Of a DNA stretch of 52,507 bases, positions 15,866 through 25,071 are shown one piece after another. The DNA lies in contig CAZUDB010000019.1 in the NCBI GenBank assembly GCA_964619055.1, positions 1-52,507 on the forward strand. Direction: 5' to 3'. The DNA comes from CAYVUM01 sp964619055. Its GTDB lineage: Bacteria; Pseudomonadota; Alphaproteobacteria; Rhodospirillales; Defluviicoccaceae. The notes below the pieces were generated by a model. That model did no database searches and was not told the origin of the DNA. It saw nothing but the letters and a program-made list of their open reading frames with translations. The number at the start of each line of letters is the position of its first letter. Position 1 is the stretch's first letter. The translations under genes and the position numbers were made by a program.

Positions 15866-16588
15866 TTAGTACATAAACTGACCACCGTTGACGGACAGCG
15901 TATCACCGGTGATCCACGCCGCCTCGTCGGACGCAAGAAACGCAACAGCGTTGGCGATATCCTGTGGCTGGCCGATACGCCCCAGCGGGATGAGCTTAAC
16001 CATTGCTTCGAGCATCTCGGGCTTCATGGCCGCTGTCATCTCGGTGAGAATAAAGCCGGGTGCGATGCAGTTGACAGTGACGCCGCCGCGGGCGGCCTCC
16101 AAAGCGAGGGATCGGCTATAGCCAATGACACCCGCTTTTGTGGCTGAGTAGTTCGACTGTCCGGGCTGACCGCGCTGGCCGTTCATGGAGCTGATGTTGA
16201 TGATCCGGCCCCATTTGCGTTCATTCATGCCTTTCAAGGCGACGTTACAGGTGTTGAAAACACCCCCTAAATTGACGGCAATGACTGGGTCCCAGTGCTT
16301 ATCCCGGCTCATCTTGACCATGATCCCGTCGCGGGTAATGCCTGCGTTGTTCACCAGGATATCAATGGGGGCGACGTCACTCTCGATTTTCGCAAAACCC
16401 TCAGAAACCGAGTCGTAGTCCGCGACATTGATGTTGTAGCCGGCAATTCCGGTTTCGGCTTTGAAGCTCTCGATCTGCTCGTCCACAACGTCGCAAATGA
16501 CAACGTTGTAGTCATCCGCCTGAAAGCGCTTCGCAATGGCGGCGCCAATTCCGCGGCTGCCACCGGTCACCAATGCAAGCCGTGCCAT
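15866..16588 (-). CDS. phaB: Acetoacetyl-CoA reductase PhaB
   Basis: This 240-residue SDR reduces acetoacetyl-CoA to (R)-3-hydroxybutyryl-CoA with NADPH for polyhydroxybutyrate synthesis. It has GGSRGIG at residues 9-15, NNAGITRD at 80-87, and the catalytic Ser near 133 with Y147 and K151 (SNYSATKAG). The stretch MNGQRGQPGQ before the catalytic Tyr and the end SVNGGQFMY are characteristic of PhaB rather than FabG. No phaA or phaC is adjacent, so the PHB genes are dispersed. Upstream of the ATG is an AGGAGGA-like stretch (plus-strand TTCCTCCTAGG). Confidence 0.9.
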   Translation of the reverse strand: MARLALVTGGSRGIGAAIAKRFQADDYNVVICDVVDEQIESFKAETGIAGYNINVADYDSVSEGFAKIESDVAPIDILVNNAGITRDGIMVKMSRDKHWDPVIAVNLGGVFNTCNVALKGMNERKWGRIINISSMNGQRGQPGQSNYSATKAGVIGYSRSLALEAARGGVTVNCIAPGFILTEMTAAMKPEMLEAMVKLIPLGRIGQPQDIANAVAFLASDEAAWITGDTLSVNGGQFMY

Positions 16589-16803
16589 GCTCCTGTTCCT
16601 CCTAGGTTGTTCGGGTTTTGCATAATCTTTTGTGGACGGTGTTCAGAAGGAGCAACATGGATCTGTCCGTCCGCGCGACCCTAAATGCGCTCCCACCTCG
16701 GTTGAGACGGACACCCACAAAAACTGCGATGTGCGGCTCCCCAAGCTTCAGTCGCCTAGCCCCCGAGACTGATCTTGTCAAGGCAACGGCACCCCAGACC
16801 AGT

Positions 16804-17721
16804 TCAGGACGGCGTTTCTGGTGGCTTGATGGTGCCGGCCTTTCGCTCACGGTGGGCAATGTAAGCCGTTGCCGCAACGACGACGGCGGCACCGATCCAA
16901 GTCCACCCGTCGGTTCTTTCATCAAACCAGATGAACCCGACGATAGAGACGAAAATCAGCCGAGCAAAGTCAAACGGTGCCACGTAAGATGCGTCGGACG
17001 ATGCAAACGCCCTGGTGAGGCCGATTTGCCCGAAGGTCGCAAACAACCCCAGAGCCAACAACCAGGGCCACAGCACCAAAGCTGGTGCCTGCCAGACGAC
17101 GATGGCGGGGAAGAGGGACAGGACTGTAGCGATCAACCCAAACCAAAACACGATCGTTTCGCTGCGCTCCGTGCGCGACAGCGCCTTGATGCTGAGCATG
17201 GCCGCGGCCATGAAAAGCGCAGCAGCCACCCCCGTTAGAGCTGCGGGTGTAAATACCGCGGACCCGGGACGAAGGATGATCAGCATTCCCGCAAACCCGA
17301 TAACCGTTGCTGTCCAACGTCGGGACCGGACTACTTCGCCGAGCAAAAGCGCGGCGCCGGCGGTTGCGAACAAGGGCGCAGCGAACGTCAAAGCAGTCGC
17401 TTCGGCGAGCGGCAAGAGACTAAGCGCCGTGAATAGGAAGATCATGGCTGTTAGCCCCAAAGCGGCGCGCAGCACGTGCAACCATGGCCGATGTGTTCGC
17501 AGGGCGACCAGCCCGCCACGGATCAACCATGGAGCCAGAAACAGCAAACCGAAGAGATTGCGAAAAAACACAATCTCGATCGGTGGGATGGACTGCGATA
17601 AGTGCCGAACAATTGCTCCCATAACCGAGAAGCTGGCTGCCGAAAACAGCATGTATAGCGCCCCCCGCGCTGGCCCGCTTAGGGTAGAAAACTTCGCGGC
17701 GATTGAATGAAACTTGATCAT
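16804..17721 (-). CDS. DMT-family (EamA) permease
   Basis: This 305-residue membrane protein has ten hydrophobic helices in two EamA repeats (about 20-150 and 165-290), the standard plan of the drug/metabolite transporter superfamily. It includes the conserved EIVFFRNLFGLLFL and ARLIFVSIVGFIWFDE segments. The substrate cannot be predicted. The start is uncertain because no clear ribosome-binding site precedes 17721; an internal ATG 23 codons later is an alternative. It stands alone. Confidence 0.85.
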   Translation of the reverse strand: MIKFHSIAAKFSTLSGPARGALYMLFSAASFSVMGAIVRHLSQSIPPIEIVFFRNLFGLLFLAPWLIRGGLVALRTHRPWLHVLRAALGLTAMIFLFTALSLLPLAEATALTFAAPLFATAGAALLLGEVVRSRRWTATVIGFAGMLIILRPGSAVFTPAALTGVAAALFMAAAMLSIKALSRTERSETIVFWFGLIATVLSLFPAIVVWQAPALVLWPWLLALGLFATFGQIGLTRAFASSDASYVAPFDFARLIFVSIVGFIWFDERTDGWTWIGAAVVVAATAYIAHRERKAGTIKPPETPS

Positions 17722-18343
17722 CGTGTGATTGGGGTTTCGAGCTTTTCCCGCCGATGCGGCGTCTTTGTCGGTGTTGCTCTTGCGGACGCCGGCAATCGCA
17801 ATGAGGATGGCAGAGGGCGCGCGTCCACTCGGGTTACGCGCTGCAACGAAAAGTGGTCCCTGAATCGGCCATTCACAGTGTCCGATCGGGCGATGGGGGG
17901 CAAGCCAAGAGCGATCTCGTTGGCAAAGTCCACTGCCGACGCCGAGCGCCTTCGCGGCCCTACTGAACCCAACCCGAAAAATCGCATGAGATCCGGATCA
18001 AGAGCGGGGTGAGGTCCTATCCAACGCTCCACTAGCATCCAAACTGGACCACGTCGCGGGGGCTGCTCGTTCAACCCTAGGAACAGGCGCCACGACGAAT
18101 GATCCCTGCACAACTGGGCCCACGATTGCAGGCCCTTGTCCGATTGCACGGCGGGTTGCGCCCATAGATCGAGAACACACCAATGTTGGATTGACGCGAT
18201 AGAGATTGAGATCGGCGAGGAGCTTCTTCAAAGTCGATCAAGATCGGCATTAAAGTCGGCGGTAGAAAAGAGAAGTTAAATAATTACGAACATGGTGTGG
18301 GGTAAAAGCGAATATAGTGTTTTGGATCAATAAAATTAGGCCT
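17722..18343. other. Gene-poor stretch, nothing recognised
   Basis: These 622 bp hold several overlapping open frames of 75-145 codons on both strands, none with recognisable similarity, good start signals or consistent codon use. The part beyond 18230 turns AT-rich. It may contain decayed sequence. I see no transposase motif or RNA gene. Confidence 0.4.
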
Positions 18344-19522
18344 TCATTTCATTGCATTCATTGAGGGTGGGGTGGGTAGGTCGGGATAAGGTGGCAAATC
18401 TGCTTCGCGTCGATTTTCGAACCATGTGTTTCCATCCATTCTTGGGTTAGTCTTGCCAACAATTATGTTGTTACGCATAACGGGCGGTGGCACGTCACGA
18501 TAGTGAACGTATGCGGTAGCGCCTTTGCGATCTGAAATTATGATATTATTCTCAATAGTGGAATGATTAAATTCGTGTGATTTCTTGCCGTTTCTTATTC
18601 CAAGACCGATTCCTATAACATCTGAATTTACACTATTAGGGCCCTCATGTATTACGTTATCTCTTAAAACAATCTCCCCGCCATTGGGAATATCAATTGC
18701 CCGGCTGTCAACATGGTCCAGGGAGCCTACGACAGACCCTTCAACAACCGTTTTTGCGGCGCGGCTTTTAATGCTGTGACCCTGGTCATTTGGTCTGATG
18801 ATAGTGCTGTTACGAATGATCAATGTTCCGGAACCAACATAGACATTGTGGCTGTAACCACGGCCATTTTTACCGTTGTTCTCGATCACGCTATCTTCAA
18901 CAAGGACTTCGCCAGACTTGTTTCCTGTCAGGATGCCCATTTCACTATCGTGAAAATGAACCCGCCGTAGTGTCAAATTGGGTGCCTCCAGGCGGATACA
19001 GGCGCCATTGCGATCCTTCACGGTGATCCCGGAACACTCCAGGTCTTCAATGACTGTATCGCGGCCTTTGATGACAATCGCAGCTTTTCCTTGAGCGGCT
19101 GTCCCATGCAAATGTGCACCGGGTTCACCGCGGATCGTGACACCATTGGCGCGCAGAATTACGCCCTCGCGATGAAGCCCTGGCAGAATGGTAATGGTCT
19201 CATTATCCATAACCTGTTCGAATGCCGCCGCCACCGTCGCATAGATGCAGGAGTCGCCAATGCAGGCGCGTGCGTTGGAGGCTGCCAAATTGGCTCGTAA
19301 TGCCAGAGGCAGACGCGGCGCCCGGCTGCTCTCCGATGAGGGCGTCGCGCGAGGCAGTTGCATCAGGTGGTCGGTAGCGTCCGCCTGCAACACGCTCGCT
19401 CGATCCTGCGGCGTTAGCGGTACCACAGCGGGGACGGCCGCCAAGTCGTTCGCCAGGGCCGCACCGAACGCGAACGCTGCCATGACGACCATAGCTACCG
19501 TCCTGTTCACCCAAACTGACAT
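18344..19522 (-). CDS. Exported right-handed parallel beta-helix protein
   Basis: This 392-residue protein has a signal peptide at residues 1-25 (ending ALAND). A polar linker of about 60 residues follows, then a parallel beta-helix made of repeats of about 22-25 residues (for example VTIRGEPG, VIEDLECSGITV, LTLRRVHFHDS, VLVEDSVIENNG, LIIRNSTII, VLRDNVIHEG, IENNIIIS, VMRNNIIVG). The N/D-rich turns resemble NosD/pectin-lyase-like folds. ATG at 19522 has a strong AGGAGGT. The 3' two thirds are noticeably AT-richer than neighbouring genes, and the gene is flanked on both sides by more than 600 bp without genes, suggesting acquisition by transfer. It could be a polysaccharide-binding or lyase protein; no catalytic residues are assigned. 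Confidence 0.75.
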   Translation of the reverse strand: MSVWVNRTVAMVVMAAFAFGAALANDLAAVPAVVPLTPQDRASVLQADATDHLMQLPRATPSSESSRAPRLPLALRANLAASNARACIGDSCIYATVAAAFEQVMDNETITILPGLHREGVILRANGVTIRGEPGAHLHGTAAQGKAAIVIKGRDTVIEDLECSGITVKDRNGACIRLEAPNLTLRRVHFHDSEMGILTGNKSGEVLVEDSVIENNGKNGRGYSHNVYVGSGTLIIRNSTIIRPNDQGHSIKSRAAKTVVEGSVVGSLDHVDSRAIDIPNGGEIVLRDNVIHEGPNSVNSDVIGIGLGIRNGKKSHEFNHSTIENNIIISDRKGATAYVHYRDVPPPVMRNNIIVGKTNPRMDGNTWFENRREADLPPYPDLPTPPSMNAMK

Positions 19523-20197
19523 CCAGACCTCCTGACTCGTGCCGCCGCCTGTTGCAATGGGCGGATCAAAAAAACGAATACATCAGAGCAATTTAGGTGA
19601 CAATGACGCGGTCCGCCAAAACACAGCAACGTGCTTGGCATGGCCGAAGACGAGGTTGGTCTCGAATACCGTTGGCTCATTCAGAGCGTCCGGTCGCTCC
19701 AGCTCGAAATGTGAACGGCCCGCGAGGCCCATCCATCATGATAGCGACGTCTCTCAAAGGCATTAAAGCCGGCCAGATTTCAAGATTTCGAGCGCTCCTA
19801 AAGCACCCATCAACACTAAACTCTGCGACCAACAAAGGATCTCGGCAAACGCTGTCCGCAATACGGCAGAGTGCAGGTTATTTCGGGGCGACTGTTTTTC
19901 GGCCACGCCAAACGCCTTCGTTCGAGCAGAGCGCATTGACACTACAAATTTCGTCTGGGTAAGCCGTGACCAGTCGTGGCGCTAAGCGCGCCCTGCCTCG
20001 CGTGCTCCGGTTCACGGGCTCGGGTCAAGCACTGCCCGCATAGGAAGCGTCATCGGAACCAGGGGCAGCCGTGGCAGACAGCGACAGCGCGGAATCTACA
20101 GCCTAGGCAAAAGGGCAACGCCGATCGTACACTCTCGGGCTTAACGGCGGCATGAAGGTGCGGCCCGCGGCCTTCTTTTGGGAGATGAGGCCATTCG
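19523..20197. other. Gene-poor stretch upstream of beta-helix and SDR genes
   Basis: This is a 675-bp divergent region. An open frame at 19597-19962 has no recognisable motif and no supported start. A short hairpin GGCGC-TAA-GCGCGCC lies near 19980. The GGGAG before the SDR ATG at 20198 is visible. I see nothing else. Confidence 0.4.
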
Positions 20198-20950
20198 ATG
20201 GATCTGTGGGACTCCGCGGCGGTCGTAACCGGGGCGGCGTCGGGACTCGGGGCGGAGACGGCCCGGTTCCTCGCCGAGGCCGGGGCTCGGGTCACATTGA
20301 TTGATATCGATGAGGCGCGCCTGCAGCTTGTGGCCTCGGAAATCAATGGTCTGGCAATACCCTGTGATGTGTCTGACTCGAAGGCGACGGAAGCAGCGCT
20401 TCAGCGAGCCAGAGAAGCCCACGGCGCTGCACGCATTCTTGTCCATTGTGCGGGTCGCGGATTGAGTCAGAAGATTCTGGACGGCGTTGCCCCCATGCCA
20501 TTGGATGTTTTTCGCCAGCTTGTCGAGGTCAACCTGATCTCGACCTTTAACATGATCAGGCTTGTAGCCGCCGACATGGCAGCTCTTCCGTCGGTGGGAC
20601 ATGGCGAGCGTGGCGTGATCATTTCAACGGCCTCGACATCGGCCTATGAAGGGCAATCGGGCGAGGCAGCCTACGCCGCTTCTAAGGGTGGCGTCGTCAG
20701 CATGATGTTGCCGGCGGCTCGCGAACTAGGCCCCCTTGGCATTCGCATCGTAGGTATCGCACCGGGCTTATTCGGCACTCCAACGTTGTTCGCCATGGAA
20801 CGAAATGTCGATTCCCGATTGGCACAACTGATCCCGTTTCCCCATCGTTTTGGAGATCCGGCCGAGTTCGCGATGTTGGTTATCCACGTGATCAAGAATG
20901 TTATGATTAACGGCACGGTGCTCCGCCTCGACGGCGGCCACCATCACTGA
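20198..20950 (+). CDS. SDR oxidoreductase, HSD10/3-hydroxyacyl-CoA dehydrogenase-like
   Basis: This 250-residue classical short-chain dehydrogenase has the cofactor motif TGAASGLG at 11-18. D60 of CDVSD binds adenine, the NNAG equivalent is HCAGRG (83-88), and the catalytic triad includes Y159 and K163 (AAYAASKGG). The VNLISTFNMIRLVA and GIAPGLFGTP segments resemble type II 3-hydroxyacyl-CoA dehydrogenase (HSD10) of branched-chain and fatty acid catabolism. That group assignment is moderate. It ends 4 bp before the PSRP gene, so the two are probably co-transcribed. Confidence 0.82.
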   Translation: MDLWDSAAVVTGAASGLGAETARFLAEAGARVTLIDIDEARLQLVASEINGLAIPCDVSDSKATEAALQRAREAHGAARILVHCAGRGLSQKILDGVAPMPLDVFRQLVEVNLISTFNMIRLVAADMAALPSVGHGERGVIISTASTSAYEGQSGEAAYAASKGGVVSMMLPAARELGPLGIRIVGIAPGLFGTPTLFAMERNVDSRLAQLIPFPHRFGDPAEFAMLVIHVIKNVMINGTVLRLDGGHHH

Positions 20951-20954
20951 ACAC

Positions 20955-21809
20955 ATGTCAAGTCTTCGCACAATGCCTGCCACGGACCAGGAAATTCACA
21001 TTCATCTCGTCAGTCACGCCTCTGGCGAGATGATTGAGATGTTGGCTCGTAACGCTTGTGCCCTCTTTGACGGGGTTAAAGCCAATCGGACGCTTTGGAA
21101 GTACACACGAAGCTTAGCACAGATGCCGCAGATTTTGGCATCAATCGCGGAGACTGGGGGCTTTGTACTTCACAGTATTGCAGCGACAGATCTTCGTGCC
21201 GCATTGGAGCAAGGCTGTGAACACCTGCGGGTTCCGTGCGTGTTTGCGCTGGATCCTATCGTTCGCCAAATGTCGACCCATTTTGATCTGCCTGTCACAC
21301 ACCGTACAAGCGTTCGCGACGTCATCGACGAAGACTACTACCGGCGGGTTGAAGCGATGAAGTTCACGCTGGCCCATGATGATGGCCAAGCAGCTGATGA
21401 CCTGAGGGGCGCTGACGTCGTTCTCGTCGGCGTATCCAGAGCGACGAAAACGCCGACATGCATGTTTCTGGCCTCACAGGGGATCAAAGCCGCCAACGTT
21501 CCACTGGTTCCCGGCATCCCGTTGCCGGCGGATCTGCGGCGGAACAAGGAGGCTCTGGTTGTCGGTCTAACGATCGATCCGGCGCGCCTCGCCTCCGTTC
21601 GGGCCGCGCGGCTGCGTGCGCTTCGTCAGGACGACGGTTTGCCCTACGCAGAAGAGGCGAGCCTTCGTCGTGAAGTACGGGAAGCAAAAATGCTGTGTCG
21701 ACGTCACGGCTGGGATGTTATCGATGTAACAAATCGTTCTATTGAGCAAACTGCGGCCATGATCATCGAATTGTTGCGGCAGCACCGGGACGAGCTTAGC
21801 GTCGAATGA
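20955..21809 (+). CDS. ppsR: PEP synthase / PPDK regulatory protein (kinase-phosphorylase)
   Basis: This 284-residue DUF299 bifunctional protein phosphorylates with ADP, and dephosphorylates with Pi, the active-site threonine region of pyruvate phosphate dikinase or PEP synthase. It thereby controls the pyruvate-PEP switch. The unusual P-loop is G159-VSRATKT, matching the family pattern GVSRxxKTP; the N-terminal LVSHASGEM and C-terminal WDVIDVTNRSIEQTA segments are also conserved. Neither target enzyme gene is in the window. The gene follows an SDR rather than the hemE/maf/aroE neighbourhood common in other alphaproteobacteria. Confidence 0.9.
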   Translation: MSSLRTMPATDQEIHIHLVSHASGEMIEMLARNACALFDGVKANRTLWKYTRSLAQMPQILASIAETGGFVLHSIAATDLRAALEQGCEHLRVPCVFALDPIVRQMSTHFDLPVTHRTSVRDVIDEDYYRRVEAMKFTLAHDDGQAADDLRGADVVLVGVSRATKTPTCMFLASQGIKAANVPLVPGIPLPADLRRNKEALVVGLTIDPARLASVRAARLRALRQDDGLPYAEEASLRREVREAKMLCRRHGWDVIDVTNRSIEQTAAMIIELLRQHRDELSVE

Positions 21810-21968
21810 CCACAGTTGCCCGAGGTTGCGCGGATGCAACCAGAAAAATCATTGCCACGCCTTTGTCAACTGCCTTACTTGCCGTGGTGCCGCATGGCGC
21901 TTGACCCTTTGGACGGCTTGCACACGTGATTTGCCATAGACATGCAAGCGCTGCGACACTGACACGGC

Positions 21969-22796
21969 ATGCACCCTACAACATGTCCTGCAGACGAAGA
22001 GGACCTCGATCGCCCTATGCTTTCAGCACGACGTCTGTTCGAAGAAATCCGAGCGAACGATGACGCGTACGCATTTCTTCTCAGCATTGCCGCCAAGAAC
22101 GAAGCCCAAGGTGGATGGGAGAACGAGCGTATCGCCGATCTCACGCCAGATCCTGAACTGGCCGCTAAAATTCGTCGCCATGGTGAGGATGAGGCAACGC
22201 ATGGCCGGCTCTTCGCGGCGTTACTCGCGAAGCGTGGACTGTCGGCGCGTGATGTACCGCCGGAGGCTGATTACTGCATGTTGCTGGAACGTCTGGGCAT
22301 TGGGTTGGCGCATGAACGTTTGTACCGAGATGATCTGATGACGGTGGATGACATCATCGTATATTTGGCCCATAGCCGGGTTACTGAACAGAGAAGCGCA
22401 GAAGAAATCGAGCTTCAGCGGCGTTACTTCGATGGTGATTCGGAACTAAAAAAAGGTCTCACGATGGTCGCAAATGATGAGGTCAACCATCTCTACTATT
22501 GTCATGAAGAATTACTTAAACTTTGTGAATCTGGTCACAGGCAGAAAATTGAAACCCTCCTCAAGGATTATGCGCGGGCCGAGGCCAGTGTTTATAAACA
22601 AGTTGGCCTGGTCTTCGTTCGACGTATGTCGACATTTCTGGGTTGGTCCACGGCCAAAACCGCTGTTTTGATTGCTGGGGTCTACATAACGTATCTTGTG
22701 GAGCGGGTGTGGCGATGGCGGCGGATGGTCCGGCTTGAAGTGCCGCCCAGGCGGAATGCTCTGTTCTCGGGCTCACAGCCGGCGGCGGCCACGTAG
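21969..22796 (+). CDS. Ferritin-like protein with C-terminal membrane anchor
   Basis: This 275-residue protein is helical throughout. It shows two ExxH pairs typical of ferritin-like diiron sites, E75-x2-H78 (EDEATHGR) and E171-x2-H174 (NDEVNHLYYCHEE). Further glutamates lie at the right distance for a four-helix bundle (E45, E140-E147 region). Near the C-terminus a hydrophobic segment of about 17 residues (TAVLIAGVYITYLVERV, about 231-247) is followed by a basic WRWRRMVR stretch, which looks like a membrane anchor with a cytoplasmic positive end. The family resembles long-chain or rubrerythrin-like proteins, but I cannot name it. It precedes the sulfotransferase by 114 bp in the same direction. 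Iron oxidation or an oxygenase role is possible. Confidence 0.65.
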   Translation: MHPTTCPADEEDLDRPMLSARRLFEEIRANDDAYAFLLSIAAKNEAQGGWENERIADLTPDPELAAKIRRHGEDEATHGRLFAALLAKRGLSARDVPPEADYCMLLERLGIGLAHERLYRDDLMTVDDIIVYLAHSRVTEQRSAEEIELQRRYFDGDSELKKGLTMVANDEVNHLYYCHEELLKLCESGHRQKIETLLKDYARAEASVYKQVGLVFVRRMSTFLGWSTAKTAVLIAGVYITYLVERVWRWRRMVRLEVPPRRNALFSGSQPAAAT

Positions 22797-22910
22797 CAAT
22801 TCGAGCCGCACACGGAGCACTCTCTATCAATGCAGATCAAACAGAACGGGGTGACCGTTCACCAAGAAAAAGCCGGCCGATCGCCCTAGACCGGATACAG
22901 AGCGCAACCC

Positions 22911-24071
22911 GTGTACGTTCATTGGCCGACCCTGGTTCGGGGGATAACCGCCGTTGTCCGCCGCCGTCCATTTCGCATCCGCCGGTTCTTGGCCGTGGTG
23001 TTGGTTAGCGTTGCCTTCGCGATTGTGCTCGCGCTGGTTGCTTTAGGCCGTGCCGCCGACAGGGTTCTTTATGGCGATTATCAACGCGTTGTACCGCAGG
23101 CCCCCATTTTTATCATCGCCCCCCCGAGAAGCGGGACCACTTTTCTCCATCGGTTGATGAGCCTGGACACTGAACGCATGGTCCATTTTCGGCTCATCGA
23201 CATGATCCTCCCCGCGATTGTGTTCGCGCGCCTGTTTTCGGTTTTGGCGAAGGTGGACCGCTACATGGGAGGGGCGCTCGGCTGGGCGCTCCGGCGGTTC
23301 GAGCGGCTTTGCTTCGGTGATTGGGAGAACCGCCACCAAATGGGCTTCGGCCGCCCGGAGGAAGATGAAGCCCTGTTCACCCTTACGCTGGTCACCGAGG
23401 CTGTGTACCTCTTGTTCCCGTTCTTCGACACGATGCCCCAGGTTGCGTTCCTGGATCGAATGGGCTCACGTACTCGGGCTGGCGCGATGGGTTTTTATCG
23501 GACGACGGTTCAGCGACACCTTCACGCGCAGGGGCATGGTCGGACTTTGTTGGCTAAAAGTACCGGTGCGCCCGGCCGGATTCACACGCTTCTCGCCACT
23601 TTCCCTGATGCACGAATTGTTCACCTGGTTCGACATCCGGACGAAACAATACCCTCGCACTTGAGCACCTTCTACCCGTCGTGGCAGGCTCTCTCGCCGG
23701 AGATCGCAAAGGTTTCCCCAGAAACGGAAGCCTATGCTGAGATTGCCGTTGATTGGTATCGCGCCATGTATGATGCCCGCGATCTGTTTACGGAGGATCG
23801 CTATATTCGACTGCGCTACACGGACTTGATCGAAGATCCGCTGGCCGCTGTGGAATCAATCTATCGGCAATTCGGCTTGCCCTTGGATGATGCTTTTCGC
23901 CAGCGGCTGCAGGCAGCCTGTCGAACGGCGCGCCGGTATCGGAGCGACCACAGCTACTCCCTGGCGGAATTCGGATTGTCCCGCGCGTGGGTTGATGCTC
24001 GTCTTGGCGACATCATTGCGAGTTATGGACTTGAGTGCCCATCGGGTGCGGCGTCCGGACCCATCCGGTGA
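22911..24071 (+). CDS. Membrane-anchored sulfotransferase
   Basis: This 386-residue protein has an N-terminal transmembrane helix at about 26-46. It is followed by the PAPS-binding 5'-phosphosulfate loop PPRSGTTFLHRLM (71-83) and the 3'-phosphate-binding segment VRHPDETIPSHLS (about 240-252). These are the two diagnostic motifs of the sulfotransferase superfamily. The C-terminal YSLAEFGLS stretch is typical of the Sulfotransfer_3 type. The start is a GTG at 22911. The acceptor could be a lipid, glycan or sterol-like molecule. Its stop overlaps the GTG of the flippase-like gene, so the two products probably work on one membrane-linked pathway (inference). Confidence 0.82.
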   Translation: MYVHWPTLVRGITAVVRRRPFRIRRFLAVVLVSVAFAIVLALVALGRAADRVLYGDYQRVVPQAPIFIIAPPRSGTTFLHRLMSLDTERMVHFRLIDMILPAIVFARLFSVLAKVDRYMGGALGWALRRFERLCFGDWENRHQMGFGRPEEDEALFTLTLVTEAVYLLFPFFDTMPQVAFLDRMGSRTRAGAMGFYRTTVQRHLHAQGHGRTLLAKSTGAPGRIHTLLATFPDARIVHLVRHPDETIPSHLSTFYPSWQALSPEIAKVSPETEAYAEIAVDWYRAMYDARDLFTEDRYIRLRYTDLIEDPLAAVESIYRQFGLPLDDAFRQRLQAACRTARRYRSDHSYSLAEFGLSRAWVDARLGDIIASYGLECPSGAASGPIR

Positions 24072-25066
24072 GGCTGGCTCTCGCTGTTCTGTGGGCCGCA
24101 GGCCTAGGCGTCGCGATCCTGCTGATCGGCTGGTACGGCTTTGCCGACGTGGCTCAAGCCATCGCCGCCGCCGGCTGGGGCCTCGTGTTGGTGGTGGTGT
24201 GGCACGCGGTTCCGCTGGCTGTGGATGCTCTCGGCTGGCGAGTCCTGATCCCAGGGCCTGGTCGGCCATCGTTTTGGACCCTGACGAGGTTTCGTTGGTA
24301 CAGCGAGGCCGTCAACACCCTGCTACCCGTTGCGCAAGTGGGCGGCGATGTCCTGCGTGGCCACTTGCTCGCAAAGGCAGCAGGCCGCAGGTTTGCTGGC
24401 GGCGGACCATTGGCTGGAGCCACGATTGTTGTCGATCTAACGACGTCCGTCTTCTCGCAGTTGATCTTTTCCTTGATCGGCGTGTTGGCGTTAGTGCTGA
24501 AGGACGGCTCACGTTCGACGTCCGGCAATCTGTTGATCGGCCTCGCCGCATTTTCGGCACTCATCGCGCTGTTTCTCTGGGTTCAACGCTCGGGCTTGCT
24601 TCTGCAATTGGCGCGGCGGCTCGAGCAGAGGGCTGGGGGCAGGTTCTTGGCTGCTACCGGATGGGCGGTTCGATTGGACCTGTGCGTGCGTCGCCTCTAT
24701 CGGCGCCGAGCTCAGTTCCAGTGGTCATTCGCCGCGCATTTGGCCAGTTGGTTGTTGGGCGTCGGCGAGGTGTGGCTTGCGGCTTGGGCGCTTGGCCATC
24801 CTATCAGTCTGGTGGATGCGCTAATCCTGGAAAGTCTCGTCATGGCCGTACGCACAACGGCTTTCTTCGTTCCGGGCGCTCTCGGTGTCCAGGAGGGCAC
24901 ATTTCTGGTGTTGGGCGCGTTGGTAGGGCTTCCGCCGGAGGCAGCGCTGGCACTGTCTCTCATCAAGCGCGTTCGTGAGCTAGCCTTCGGATTACCGGCT
25001 TTGGTCGCCTGGCGGCTTGGTGCGGGCTGGAGCGTGTTGAGCCGTCCCGCAGAAAAACCAGTGTAG
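24068..25066 (+). CDS. Flippase-like / LPG-synthase TM-domain protein (HpnL-like)
   Basis: This 332-residue integral membrane protein has about eight helices and belongs to the superfamily that includes the transmembrane domain of lysylphosphatidylglycerol synthase and HpnL of hopanoid loci. The conserved WRVLIPGP, VNTLLPVAQVGGDVLRG and FFVPGALGVQEGTFLVLG motifs are present. The last two are the polar signatures of this superfamily. I prefer the GTG at 24068, which overlaps the sulfotransferase stop (GTGA). An earlier in-frame GTG at 24035 would give 11 more residues. It is convergent to the class III aminotransferase, with 5 bp between stops. Lipid transport across the inner membrane is inferred. 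Confidence 0.72.
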   Translation: MRLALAVLWAAGLGVAILLIGWYGFADVAQAIAAAGWGLVLVVVWHAVPLAVDALGWRVLIPGPGRPSFWTLTRFRWYSEAVNTLLPVAQVGGDVLRGHLLAKAAGRRFAGGGPLAGATIVVDLTTSVFSQLIFSLIGVLALVLKDGSRSTSGNLLIGLAAFSALIALFLWVQRSGLLLQLARRLEQRAGGRFLAATGWAVRLDLCVRRLYRRRAQFQWSFAAHLASWLLGVGEVWLAAWALGHPISLVDALILESLVMAVRTTAFFVPGALGVQEGTFLVLGALVGLPPEAALALSLIKRVRELAFGLPALVAWRLGAGWSVLSRPAEKPV

Positions 25067-25071
25067 CGGGA

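Noticed and set aside
17722..18343. Decayed IS element or pseudogene
   Set aside because: Several overlapping frames exist, but none has transposase motifs or similarity I can name, and no terminal repeats are visible.
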